A program made the position numbers and the translations under genes. A model generated the notes under the pieces. That model was not told the DNA's origin. It saw only the letters and a program-made list of their open reading frames with translations, and searched no databases. Shown piece by piece: positions 8,606-15,696 of a stretch of 22,747 nt of DNA (the first letter of the stretch is position 1; every line of letters begins with the position of its first letter). The stretch spans positions 1 through 22,747 of IMG/VR virus record IMGVR_UViG_3300035698_005120; one strand, given 5' to 3'. The stretch comes from a virus.

Positions 8606-8673
8606 GCGGTTGGCATGGAGGCTGGCCGCGTGGGCTTACTTACATTTACACACGTACCCGAAAGGTAACCGTG
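8606..8673 (+). promoter_or_regulatory. two RNA hairpins before the beta-helix gene
   Basis: The first hairpin pairs GCGGTTGGC (8606-8614) with GCTGGCCGC (8621-8629), 9 bp including G-U pairs. The second pairs CACG-TACC (8651-8658) with GGTA-AC-CGTG (8664-8673) and draws the GG of the SD AAAGG (8661-8665) into its stem. The second could restrict translation of the gene at 8678. Confidence 0.45.
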
Positions 8674-8677
8674 AATT

Positions 8678-9604
8678 ATGTCTCTTGCTCGAACAGGATT
8701 ATTTGTTAAGCGGTCTGTTGGCGGCTTGTTTGCCGTTGAGGATATGGCCGTCTCCACCGGTGCTCGAATTTTCGTTCATTACACTGATGGCACCGATGCC
8801 GCAGGATATGGCACCGGGCCGGATAAGCCGGTCAAAACTATCGACTACGCCATCGGCCTCTGCACGGCCAGCGATGGCGACGTTATTTATGTAATGCCCG
8901 GCCATGCCGAAAGCATCACAGCAGCCGATGGCATCGACTGCGATGTCGCTGGCGTTTCGATTATCGGACTCGGCGAGGGGAACCTGCTTCCCATCATTTC
9001 GTGCTCGGCGGCGGCTGGAAGCATTACCATCGCGGCGGCTAATGTCACGCTGAAAAACTTGCGATTGCTCGCTACTTTTGAAACTGGCGTAACTACCGGC
9101 ATGACTGTTGCCGCTGCTGGCGATGGGCTGACACTTGATGGCGTGCAGTTCCGCGACACCGATGCGACTCACGAGTTCTTGATTCATGTTTCGGTGGCAA
9201 CTACCGTTACCGACCTACTGATTAAGAATTGCTCATTCGTAACGGCAGTCGGTACGCTCTCAAGTTCCATTCCATTTGCCGGCTCGTCTAGCAATGTTGT
9301 CATCTGTGACAACTACTTCTTCGTCGATTCGTCGCACAGTGTGATTAACCACGAGCCTGGTGCCGCCGTCAATATTCGCATTATGCGGAATATGATCGTT
9401 AACGCCGATACCGATACGGCTGGCTATTGCATCGAATTGAAATCAACATGCACCGGTGCCATCCACGACAACTATCTGGCGTACAACAAAAACGATGCCG
9501 AAATTGGTGTCGGTGCCGCAGCATTTTGGTTTCAGAACTACGGCTGTAATACTATCGCCCAGTCCGGTCTACTCGATCCGACAACGGCGCACGCGATTCC
9601 CTAA
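8678..9604 (+). CDS. predicted right-handed beta-helix (pectate-lyase-fold) protein
   Basis: This 308-aa protein has a short N-terminal region, then the segment HYTDGTDAAGYGTGPDKPVKTIDYAI, which resembles the entry motif of pectin-lyase-like and DUF1565 proteins. Repeated strand-turn units follow, such as GVSIIGLGEGN, NVTLKNLRLLA, GLTLDGVQFRD, DLLIKNCSFVT, NVVICDNYFF, NIRIMRNMIVN and GAIHDNYLAYN. This ladder is characteristic of a parallel beta-helix. It lies between capsid and connector genes, an unusual site for such a fold, which in phages is usually seen in tailspikes. A capsid-surface adhesin or decoration protein is one idea. No catalytic residues can be assigned. Its SD may be partly hidden in a hairpin. 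Confidence 0.75.
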   Translation: MSLARTGLFVKRSVGGLFAVEDMAVSTGARIFVHYTDGTDAAGYGTGPDKPVKTIDYAIGLCTASDGDVIYVMPGHAESITAADGIDCDVAGVSIIGLGEGNLLPIISCSAAAGSITIAAANVTLKNLRLLATFETGVTTGMTVAAAGDGLTLDGVQFRDTDATHEFLIHVSVATTVTDLLIKNCSFVTAVGTLSSSIPFAGSSSNVVICDNYFFVDSSHSVINHEPGAAVNIRIMRNMIVNADTDTAGYCIELKSTCTGAIHDNYLAYNKNDAEIGVGAAAFWFQNYGCNTIAQSGLLDPTTAHAIP

Positions 9605-9621
9605 CGGCTTAACGTTTTGCG

Positions 9622-9672
9622 TTGCCCGACCGCTGGCCGTTGGCACTCCTGGCGGCTGGCGGTTTCGGGCAA
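9622..9672 (+). promoter_or_regulatory. strong intergenic hairpin before the connector gene
   Basis: TTGCCCGA (9622-9629) pairs perfectly with TCGGGCAA (9665-9672), and CCGC (9630-9633) pairs with GCGG (9659-9662) across a 2-nt bulge. There is no T-run, so it is not a classical terminator. It may be an RNA processing or stability element separating capsid mRNA from neck mRNA. Confidence 0.5.
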
Positions 9673-9688
9673 ATAACTGGAAAGCAAT

Positions 9689-10276
9689 ATGTCAATCAAG
9701 CAGACAGTAGCACCGACGCTAGACGCCGTAACGCTCGACGAGATCAAGGCCCAGTGTGGGGCCGATGGTTACGACGATTACGACAGCCTGCTCGCTGGGT
9801 TGCGCGACCGGGCCACCGAGGCCGTGGGCAAGCAATCCAAGCGGCAGATCATGTCGGCGACGTTTACGCTGTCGCTGGACTGTTTCCCGGCTGAGATCGT
9901 GATTGATCTGATCCCGGTGTCTGCTATTAGTTCCATTGCCTACACGGATTCCAACGGCACGGCTCAGACGCTGACGGCGGTTACGGACTATCAGACGGAC
10001 TTATCGACGTATGACGGCCCGGCACGAATCAAGCCCGCGTACGGAACAAGCTGGCCGTCAACGATTAGCGACACCTACGGGGCGGTGGTGGTGACTTTCG
10101 TTGCTGGATATACGACCACGGCCCTGGTGCCGAAAACGATTAAACATGAAATTTGCATGATGACTGCCCACTGGTTCGCCCAACGTGAGGGCGTGGTGGT
10201 GGGCACCACTGCTAGTGCTATCCCTGCCGGGTTGGAAATGCTAGCGGCGTTGAATGACTCAGGAGCATACCAATGA
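9689..10276 (+). CDS. head-tail connector protein (gp6 / phiE125 gp8-like)
   Basis: This 195-aa protein belongs to the adaptor group that sits below the portal. The N-terminal helical part has VTLDEIKAQCGADGYDDYDSLLAGLRDRATEAVGKQ. A central beta region follows with the typical IDLIPVSAISSIAYTDSNG segment, then ARIKPAYGTSWPS and VVVTFVAGYTT. The C-terminal helix is PKTIKHEICMMTAHWFAQREG. This order is the standard pattern of phiE125 gp8-type proteins. GGAAAG lies just upstream of the ATG. The stop overlaps the next ATG, and the head closure gene directly downstream supports the call. Confidence 0.87.
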   Translation: MSIKQTVAPTLDAVTLDEIKAQCGADGYDDYDSLLAGLRDRATEAVGKQSKRQIMSATFTLSLDCFPAEIVIDLIPVSAISSIAYTDSNGTAQTLTAVTDYQTDLSTYDGPARIKPAYGTSWPSTISDTYGAVVVTFVAGYTTTALVPKTIKHEICMMTAHWFAQREGVVVGTTASAIPAGLEMLAALNDSGAYQ

Positions 10277-10599
10277 CGGTTGGTGCATCCGGTCGGCGTT
10301 CGCGTCGGCTAACAATTCAGAGCCTGACGGAGACCATCACCGATGGCGGTGAGGTAACGGAAGCGGCTTCGACATTCGCCACGGTGTGGGCGGAGATACA
10401 ACCGTTGAGTGCCCGAGAGGATTGGATAGCAAAGCAGTCGCAAGCGACGACAACGCACAAGATCACCATGCTGTACATGCCGGGGATTACCAACCAGATG
10501 CAAGGTGTTTATGACGACAGGACCTTTCGGTTCGATTCGGTTATCAATATGGACGAAGCCAACCGCCACCTGCTGATAACCGCCACGGAGGTAATGTAA
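10273..10599 (+). CDS. head closure / head-tail joining protein (SPP1 gp16-like)
   Basis: This 108-aa protein fits the Phage_H_T_join family in length and pattern: an Arg-rich start (GRRSRRLTIQS), then GGEVTEAASTFATVWAEIQPLSAREDW, then THKITMLYMPGI, and a C-terminal YDDRTFRFDSVINMDEANRHLLITATEV. It should close the connector after DNA packaging. AGGAG lies 7 nt before the ATG. The gene overlaps its neighbours on both sides (ATGA upstream, TAATG downstream), consistent with coupled low-copy neck proteins. Confidence 0.88.
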   Translation: MTVGASGRRSRRLTIQSLTETITDGGEVTEAASTFATVWAEIQPLSAREDWIAKQSQATTTHKITMLYMPGITNQMQGVYDDRTFRFDSVINMDEANRHLLITATEVM

Positions 10600-11018
10600 T
10601 GGCCTTCGTGCTCGAATCGGAATTGAGAGCAGCCCTGCTGGGCATGACGGCGGTTACGGATATCGTCGGCACGCGAATATGGGATGAGTGGTTCCACTCC
10701 GACACCTACCCGGCTGTCGTCTTCGAGATCGACAACGAACGACGTGAAAACGACATCGAGGGCCGAGGCGGGCTAGTATACGCAGACATAAACATAATAT
10801 GCCGTGCGGAGACGCGGCTGGCATCGAGGCAACTGGCCGAGGCCGTGCGTGTCAACGGCGACACGTCGCCAGGCACCGGGCTTGCTGGATATTCGGGAAA
10901 TTTTGACAGCTGGCTGGAGGACATGCAGGCGGCGGTGGTGCCCAAGAACGATAGCGGCAATGCCCATTGGTACGACACCAACATGAGCTTTGTTCTCAGC
11001 TGGTCGGAGGCGGTGTGA
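10599..11018 (+). CDS. DUF3168 tail completion/terminator protein
   Basis: This 139-aa protein has the DUF3168 pattern: an N-terminal helix LESELRAALLGMTAVTDIVGTRIW, a strand YPAVVFEIDNERRENDIEG, then YADINIICRAETRLASRQLAEAV and a closing beta strand YDTNMSFVLSWSEAV. Family members cap or terminate the tail tube. It comes before the gp10-like gene here, a small reordering relative to phages in which gp10 precedes DUF3168. The start overlaps the previous stop (TAATG), and its stop lies one base before the next ATG. Confidence 0.83.
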   Translation: MAFVLESELRAALLGMTAVTDIVGTRIWDEWFHSDTYPAVVFEIDNERRENDIEGRGGLVYADINIICRAETRLASRQLAEAVRVNGDTSPGTGLAGYSGNFDSWLEDMQAAVVPKNDSGNAHWYDTNMSFVLSWSEAV

Positions 11019-11019
11019 T

Positions 11020-11553
11020 ATGGGATTTGGAAGCAATCAATTAAAAGGCGTCAACAAGATGATAAAGACGCTCAACACGACAAAAGACAAGACGGCGAAG
11101 AAAGTGGCCAGGGCGGGTGCAAACTCAAGCCTAATGGCGTTGGCAAAAGGAATCAGAGCCGCCGTCAATGCCTCACCGGCCAGCCCGGAAATCAAGAAGG
11201 CGGCACGCAAGACAGTCGGTAAGAAACTAAGGCGGTATAGAGGCGGCGGCGGAAGCATCGGCGGCAAAGCGGGTTTTGGCGTGGGCAAGCCGAGCAAGAA
11301 GAAACAAGAGGCGGCATCGGCACGGGCGGGAAGCGGTCACGGTGTCGGCATTTCATCGAACAACATCCATTGGTTTGTGCTAGGTACCGAAGAACGATAC
11401 CAGAAATCAGGCAAGGCAACTGGCGAAATTGATGACTACCTAAAAGGCGTCGTACCGTCCGCGTCGATGGCATCACGCGGCGCAATGCTTGAGGCGGCGC
11501 GGAAAAAATGTACCCAAGTCCTGGCCCGCGAAACGGCCAAAGCAAGAAAATAG
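11020..11553 (+). CDS. HK97 gp10-like neck/tail component
   Basis: This 177-aa, strongly basic protein is rich in Lys, Ala and Gly. An N-terminal helical segment runs MGFGSNQLKGVNKMIKTLNT, followed by a Gly-rich flexible stretch (RRYRGGGGSIGGKAGFGVG). The characteristic gp10-type segment GISSNNIHWFVLGTEER follows, and a C-terminal helix with the Met/Ala-rich end is last. An upstream start at 10990 is possible, but the ATG at 11020 has GGAGG 9 nt before it and follows the DUF3168 stop. Family members take part in head-tail joining. The basic charge could reflect contact with DNA or acidic partners. Confidence 0.75.
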   Translation: MGFGSNQLKGVNKMIKTLNTTKDKTAKKVARAGANSSLMALAKGIRAAVNASPASPEIKKAARKTVGKKLRRYRGGGGSIGGKAGFGVGKPSKKKQEAASARAGSGHGVGISSNNIHWFVLGTEERYQKSGKATGEIDDYLKGVVPSASMASRGAMLEAARKKCTQVLARETAKARK

Positions 11554-11565
11554 AAAGGCTTAATT

Positions 11566-11991
11566 ATGGCAGATATTTCCATAACAGACACGGCGGTGGT
11601 TACCGTATCGGGTAACACGGTCGAGGGCACGGCGGGCGAAGCCGTCGACGCTGGTGAGTTCGTTTATAAAAGATCGTCTGATAGCAAGTATTGGCTTGCT
11701 GATTGCGATGCGGTTGCTGTTGCTGCACATGCTAACGCCGACAATGTGATCGGCATTGCGTTGTGCGGTAGCGGAGCATCACAACCGATCAAAGTGCAAA
11801 CGACCGGAACGGTAACTGTAAACACAGGTTTAACGGTGGGTATGATGCTGTACTTGTCGAACAATGCCGGAAAAGTCACGGGGACATACAGCGACATAAA
11901 CTCTACCGATTGGTTGACAACTCTGGGCGTGCCATCGGCGGCTACCATCATTTCCTTGGACATCAACCGGACATCGATCCAGAAACCATAA
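11566..11991 (+). CDS. decoration-like virion protein, paralog A
   Basis: This 141-aa, Ala/Thr/Val-rich, probably all-beta protein has the segments GTAGEAVDAGEFVYK, IGIALCGSGASQPIKVQTTGTVTV, VGMMLYLSNNAGKVTG and TLGVPSAATIISLDI. The pattern recalls DUF2190-like capsid decoration proteins common in siphoviruses, but I assign it by general pattern only. The gene at 12000 is a diverged tandem paralog with the same motif order. GAAAGG lies 8-9 nt upstream of the ATG. The location between the gp10-like gene and the tail tube is less usual than next to the capsid gene. Confidence 0.65.
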   Translation: MADISITDTAVVTVSGNTVEGTAGEAVDAGEFVYKRSSDSKYWLADCDAVAVAAHANADNVIGIALCGSGASQPIKVQTTGTVTVNTGLTVGMMLYLSNNAGKVTGTYSDINSTDWLTTLGVPSAATIISLDINRTSIQKP

Positions 11992-11999
11992 GGTGAAAC

Positions 12000-12416
12000 A
12001 TGGGCGCAATATCTATTACCGCTGGCAACTGTTTACAAGTTACGGGGGCCAGTGCATGGGGTACAGCGGGCGAAACCATCACGGCTGGCCAACTCGTTTA
12101 TGAGTCATCGGCGTTGACTTTTGCACTTGCACAGGCCGACTCTGCCGCAACGGATGACGTTTTTGGCATTGCGCTGAACAACGCATCCGTTAGTCAACCG
12201 CTTAACGTCGCGACCACGGGGACAATCACAATCGGCGGCACGGTGGTTGTTGGCGCGATCTACGTATTGGACGACGCCGCAGCCGGGGCTGTTTCCACAT
12301 GGAGCGATCTGACTGCCGACGATACCGACTATCTAACCATTATCGGGCCGGGTATCTCCGCGACCGTTATTGACATTGCCCTCAAGACTACCAGTGTCGC
12401 CTTGCCGACACCTTAA
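12000..12416 (+). CDS. decoration-like virion protein, paralog B
   Basis: This 138-aa protein is a diverged copy of the preceding gene. Matching positions include GTAGETITAGQLVYE, FGIALNNASVSQPLNVATTG, VVGAIYVLDDAAAG, YLTIIGPGISATVI and a short Pro-ending tail. It is Ala/Thr/Val-rich with no membrane or signal features. AAGGTG lies upstream of the ATG. Two paralogs may form a hetero-oligomer or serve on head and tail separately; this is inference. It is followed by the probable tail tube gene. Confidence 0.63.
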   Translation: MGAISITAGNCLQVTGASAWGTAGETITAGQLVYESSALTFALAQADSAATDDVFGIALNNASVSQPLNVATTGTITIGGTVVVGAIYVLDDAAAGAVSTWSDLTADDTDYLTIIGPGISATVIDIALKTTSVALPTP

Positions 12417-12434
12417 CCACGAAAGGCCACGATC

Positions 12435-12866
12435 ATGGCACTAATTAAATCAAAAGGCACTGTGCTCACCCTGGGTATCGCCGGGACGGGTGCTGCCATT
12501 GGACAGATGATAAGCATTGACTTGCCAGAGATGGAAGTTGAGACATTCGAGGCCGATACGCTTGACACGTCTGGCGCTGGTATTCCTCACAAGGCTTCTG
12601 GCCGTATTGAGGGTGGCAGTCTGGGCGGCGAGTTGTTTATAGCATCGGCGTCCAGTATGTCATACATCCTGGGATTCTTGACATCGGGGGCATCGAGCCT
12701 GTCACCTGCTGCCGCATCCAATACTGCTTCAATTGTTCTAGGCGATTTAAGTACGACGCTCACATTTGCCCTTGCTGGTATGAGTCTGGGCGGTACGGTC
12801 GCACTGGGCGAGGCCGTCAAGGGTACACTCTCGGCAAAACTTGATGGTATTCCCGTTTGGTCATAA
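12435..12866 (+). CDS. probable major tail tube protein
   Basis: This 143-aa protein occupies the tail tube slot, just before the acidic protein and the chaperone pair. The N-terminal segment ends in LPEMEVETFEADTLDTSGAGIPHKASGRIEGGSLGGELF, which resembles tail tube proteins with a conserved E-x-D-T/L turn and a loop that stacks on the next ring. The remainder is small-residue-rich beta sequence (LSTTLTFALAGMSLGGTVALG) ending in KLDGIPVWS. It is short compared with some tube proteins. GAAAGG is present at good spacing. A minor structural protein is the alternative. Confidence 0.7.
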   Translation: MALIKSKGTVLTLGIAGTGAAIGQMISIDLPEMEVETFEADTLDTSGAGIPHKASGRIEGGSLGGELFIASASSMSYILGFLTSGASSLSPAAASNTASIVLGDLSTTLTFALAGMSLGGTVALGEAVKGTLSAKLDGIPVWS

Positions 12867-12884
12867 ATGTGAAAGGACAACGCA

Positions 12885-13289
12885 ATGAAGTGTAAGTTAC
12901 TTCAAGACACTCCAGCCGCACCAACGATGCCGCCGAATAAAGACATCCTACCGGCGGGGTCAATCATCGACCACCCGAACGCGTTTATCTTGGTACAGAT
13001 AGGCATGGCCGAATCGGCTGACGAAGAGTGCAAGGCTACGGCTGATTGCAGCCCGGCGCAACTCAACCAGGCCCAATACGAATACTCACGGACAAAGAAG
13101 GGCATTCACCCCGACGACTTTGCCCGCTATGACCGTGGCGAGATCGACGGCTACAACCGCGACGGCACGGTGAAGCCGGGGCCGAACTTCGTTGAAGACG
13201 AAGACGAGGACGAGGACGAGTCTAACATTATTTTACCCGAGGGGTATGACGACGAACCCGAAGAAGAAAAGGAAGATGACGATGAGTAA
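12885..13289 (+). CDS. hypothetical protein with acidic C-terminal tail
   Basis: No family recognised for this 134-aa protein. The N-terminal part (MKCKLLQDTPAAPTMPP, then GSIIDHPNAFILVQIGMAESADEECK) recalls small phage proteins with a binding pocket for a head or tail partner. The last 40 or so residues are almost entirely Asp and Glu, in two runs around the segment SNIILPEGYDDEP. It lies between tail tube and chaperone genes and overlaps the chaperone start by 8 nt. GAAAGGA precedes the ATG. An acidic tail could keep a basic partner soluble; that is inference. Confidence 0.65.
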   Translation: MKCKLLQDTPAAPTMPPNKDILPAGSIIDHPNAFILVQIGMAESADEECKATADCSPAQLNQAQYEYSRTKKGIHPDDFARYDRGEIDGYNRDGTVKPGPNFVEDEDEDEDESNIILPEGYDDEPEEEKEDDDE

Positions 13290-13674
13290 GGCAACGCTGG
13301 CCAGTGCGGATCAACTGTTCGCACCGGCAAAGAGACGGCACAAGGCGATAACCCTGCCGGTGTCTGGTCATGCCGTGCGGATTCAATCGTTGACCGCGTG
13401 TGAGTCAGCACGATACTCGGCACAAACGCTGGCTAAAAACGGTAGTTTCAAGATGTCGAAACTTGAAGACGCCGAGCGGCGGCTGATTGTTTTGTGCTTT
13501 GTTGATGATGACGGTAATCGCATCCTCAACGACAGGGACATGATTAGGCTGGGCGATTGGGATAGTGCCGACGCGACTCACGCCTATAAGGAATGCGCCG
13601 CACATACTGGCATCAACACCGACGACATTGAGGGCCTAGCAAAAAACTCCGAGAAGACGACCGTCGAAGACTAA
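13282..13674 (+). CDS. tail assembly chaperone, short form (lambda gpG-like)
   Basis: This 130-aa protein corresponds by position and size to gpG-type chaperones that keep the tape measure soluble. Notable segments are KRRHKAITLPVSGHAVRIQSLTACESARYS, RRLIVLCFVDDDGNRI and LGDWDSADATHAYKECAAHTGI. The frame is open from 13192, but the ATG at 13282 is chosen because GGAAG lies 8-9 nt upstream and the start sits at the overlap with the acidic gene. Near the C-terminus, codons 120-122 contain the slippery site A_AAA_AAC, allowing a fraction of ribosomes to make the longer fusion. Confidence 0.8.
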   Translation: MSKATLASADQLFAPAKRRHKAITLPVSGHAVRIQSLTACESARYSAQTLAKNGSFKMSKLEDAERRLIVLCFVDDDGNRILNDRDMIRLGDWDSADATHAYKECAAHTGINTDDIEGLAKNSEKTTVED

Positions 13675-13949
13675 TGTTTTCGCTGGCCGAGTCGGTGGGC
13701 GTGCTGGATGTCAACCGGCTATTCGACACGATAACAGCGAAGCAGTTCGACGAATGGGAAGCATATAAGCGAATCGAACCCGACAAACTCGACAGGTTAC
13801 GGGAGATTATAACCCGTGGCTTGCAATGTTTGTGCAACTCCTGGGGCGCGAAACTGGAAATGAAAGACCTCGACCCATGGCACGAAGACCCCGAGCCTGA
13901 ATCGTTATCGCCAGCGGAAGTTGAACGGCGAATGAAAGAGGTTTATTGA
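13282..13949 (+). CDS. frameshifted tail assembly chaperone, long form (gpGT-like)
   Basis: A -1 slip at A_AAA_AAC (13641-13647) after codon 122 takes ribosomes into the frame that reads ctc cga gaa gac gac cgt cga aga cta and then the downstream frame from 13674. There is no stop in between. The predicted fusion has 222 residues: 122 from the first frame, a 9-residue junction (LREDDRRRL) and 91 from the second. This layout is known for the tape-measure chaperones of lambda and many siphoviruses, where the T-part contacts the tube protein. The T-part has SVGVLDVNRLFDTITAKQFDEWEAYKRIEPD. Frameshift efficiency cannot be judged from sequence. Confidence 0.8.
13641..13647 (+). promoter_or_regulatory. 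programmed -1 ribosomal frameshift slippery site
   Basis: The heptamer AAAAAAC is in the phased form A_AAA_AAC relative to the frame beginning at 13282 (codon AAA at 13642, AAC at 13645). After a -1 slip, the reading frame matches the gene starting at 13674. The site lies 25 nt before the zero-frame stop. A convincing downstream pseudoknot was not found by eye. Confidence 0.82.
13674..13949 (+). CDS. T-region of the tail chaperone (downstream frame, possible separate start)
   Basis: A 91-aa frame resembling DUF4035-type or gpT-type tail assembly domains. It contains LAESVGVLDVNRLF, then TAKQFDEWEAYKRIEPD, and ends with SPAEVERRMKEVY. It begins with an ATG that overlaps the preceding stop as TAATG, so coupled re-initiation is possible, but there is no good SD. 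I expect most of it to be made as the frameshifted fusion listed separately. The next gene, the tape measure, starts right after its stop. Confidence 0.7.
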   Translation: MFSLAESVGVLDVNRLFDTITAKQFDEWEAYKRIEPDKLDRLREIITRGLQCLCNSWGAKLEMKDLDPWHEDPEPESLSPAEVERRMKEVY

Positions 13950-13950
13950 C

Positions 13951-15696
13951 ATGGCAGCAATCGGCGATCTTGTCGCAAAGATGAAGATGAACACCAAGCC
14001 GTTTGAGGCTGGTGCTACGCGGGCCAAAACCTCGCTCGGGCGTCTGGGGCAGAAGGCGAGTGGTGCCATGTCTAACATTAGCGGCGCCATCGCTAAAGTT
14101 GGTGCGGGGCCGCTGGCGGCATTGGCTGCCGGTGTTGCAATCGCTGCTGTTGCGTTTCGCAGACTAGCCCGAGCCGTCGTCAACGCGTTTACGTCGTTTG
14201 CTGCATTCGGAGACACTTTAGATAAGATGTCGGCCCGGATTGGCGTTTCTGTTGAGTTCTTGAGTAAGCTGTCACACGTCGCTGCGATAGGCGGCACGGA
14301 TATCAAGACTCTTGAAAATGGCATAAGGCGATTGCAGCGAACTGCATTAGATGCCCAGCGTGGGTTGAGTACGGCTGTCGATGCGTTTAGCGAGCTTGGC
14401 ATATCAGCGGTAACAAACGGCGGGAAACTTAAAGACACTCGCACTCTATTCATGGAGTCGGTCACCGCCCTTTCACAAGTGGAAAGCAACACAAAAAAAG
14501 CAGCATTGGCGCAGATGCTCTTTGGGCGATCCGGTACGGCACTATTGCCGATGCTGAAGGATGGTGCGGGCGGGATGCGGGCCGTGATGGAAGAGGCGGA
14601 ACGGTTGGGGCTGGTTATGTCAACGAGGTCCGCCACTGCTGCCGCTAACCTTACCGACCAATGGGAGAGGCTTACTTCGGTGATGAAGATGAACGTATTC
14701 AAGTTTGTCGCCGAAGCTGCACCAGTGTTGTCGGCAGCGTTAAATGTTGCAATTCAAGTTGTGCGAATTGCCGGGGGAGTCATGAAGTGGTACGCAATCC
14801 ATACTCTCGCTGCGGCGAAGGCGATGCTAAAGCTCGTGCAGGTGTTGACGTTTTTCCAAAGTGCAACGGTCAATTCTCTGGTAGATGACTTTACAAAATC
14901 AATAAACGCACTCAAGGGTGAGACCAAAGAGACAACGGGCGCAATGGGAGATACGGCTGATGCGATAGACACAATTGGCGGATCAGCCGAGGAAGTTAAA
15001 AAAGTCATGACGGGACTGGGCGAGGCCATCGCCGATGGGTTCAAGGCCGACCTGAAAGCGGTTGACGCTACCAAGAATAAGATGGCCGAAATACTGACGT
15101 TTGGAAAACCAAGTTTTCATAGAGAGGCGTTAAGATTGCTAACGGGTGGAGCCAGTATCGAAGAGGTGCAGAAATTCATCGAAGCGGCAAAGCAGCTTGA
15201 GGCGATGCGAGAAGGGGCGAAAAAAGACAAAGCCGATAAGACCGCCGCAGATGCGGCAGTGAAAAAAACCGCAGCCGACCGCGATACGGCAGCCAAAACA
15301 AACAAAACAGCCGCCGCCGCTATTGCGAGATCGGTGGAAACGCCACTTGAGAAGTACCGTCGCGAGATTGAAGAGATAAACAGGTTGCAAAGCGTGGGCG
15401 CGTTGGATGCTGTATCGGCGAATAGAGCCCGAGGGGCGGCAGCCGATGCAGCCAAAAAAGCGGCAGCCGATGCGGCTAAAAAACCAGGCGCAAAAACTAC
15501 AGATAAGGGCGAAGCACAGCAGGCCAAAATTCTACAAAAGGGCTCCGCCGCAGCATGGAAAGATACCATCGCGGCCATGTACGGCGGGGACAAGGACAAG
15601 GCAGCAGAGCAGACGGCAAGCAACACGGACCGCACGGCTGACGCTGTTGAAGAGATGGCACGGAACGCCAAGCCCGTCGAGGTGGAAATTGCATGA
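13951..15696 (+). CDS. tail tape measure protein
   Basis: This 581-aa protein sets tail length and is injected or displaced during infection. The N-terminal half has long amphipathic stretches and a small-residue hydrophobic segment (about residues 50-70, AGPLAALAAGVAIAAVAF). A conserved tape-measure-like region follows with FGDTLDKMSARIGVSVEFL, then GRSGTALLPMLKDG and ATAAANLTDQWERL. The C-terminal third is Ala/Lys-rich and coiled-coil-like. It is short for this family; a rough 0.15 nm per residue would give a tail under 100 nm. GAAAGAGG lies 9 nt before the ATG. It overlaps the next gene by ATGA. Confidence 0.9.
   Translation: MAAIGDLVAKMKMNTKPFEAGATRAKTSLGRLGQKASGAMSNISGAIAKVGAGPLAALAAGVAIAAVAFRRLARAVVNAFTSFAAFGDTLDKMSARIGVSVEFLSKLSHVAAIGGTDIKTLENGIRRLQRTALDAQRGLSTAVDAFSELGISAVTNGGKLKDTRTLFMESVTALSQVESNTKKAALAQMLFGRSGTALLPMLKDGAGGMRAVMEEAERLGLVMSTRSATAAANLTDQWERLTSVMKMNVFKFVAEAAPVLSAALNVAIQVVRIAGGVMKWYAIHTLAAAKAMLKLVQVLTFFQSATVNSLVDDFTKSINALKGETKETTGAMGDTADAIDTIGGSAEEVKKVMTGLGEAIADGFKADLKAVDATKNKMAEILTFGKPSFHREALRLLTGGASIEEVQKFIEAAKQLEAMREGAKKDKADKTAADAAVKKTAADRDTAAKTNKTAAAAIARSVETPLEKYRREIEEINRLQSVGALDAVSANRARGAAADAAKKAAADAAKKPGAKTTDKGEAQQAKILQKGSAAAWKDTIAAMYGGDKDKAAEQTASNTDRTADAVEEMARNAKPVEVEIA

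Noticed and set aside
13905-14702. 265-codon minus-strand frame over the tape measure gene
   Set aside because: It is antisense to a clear tape measure protein, is Ser/Ala-rich, and has no SD or domain.
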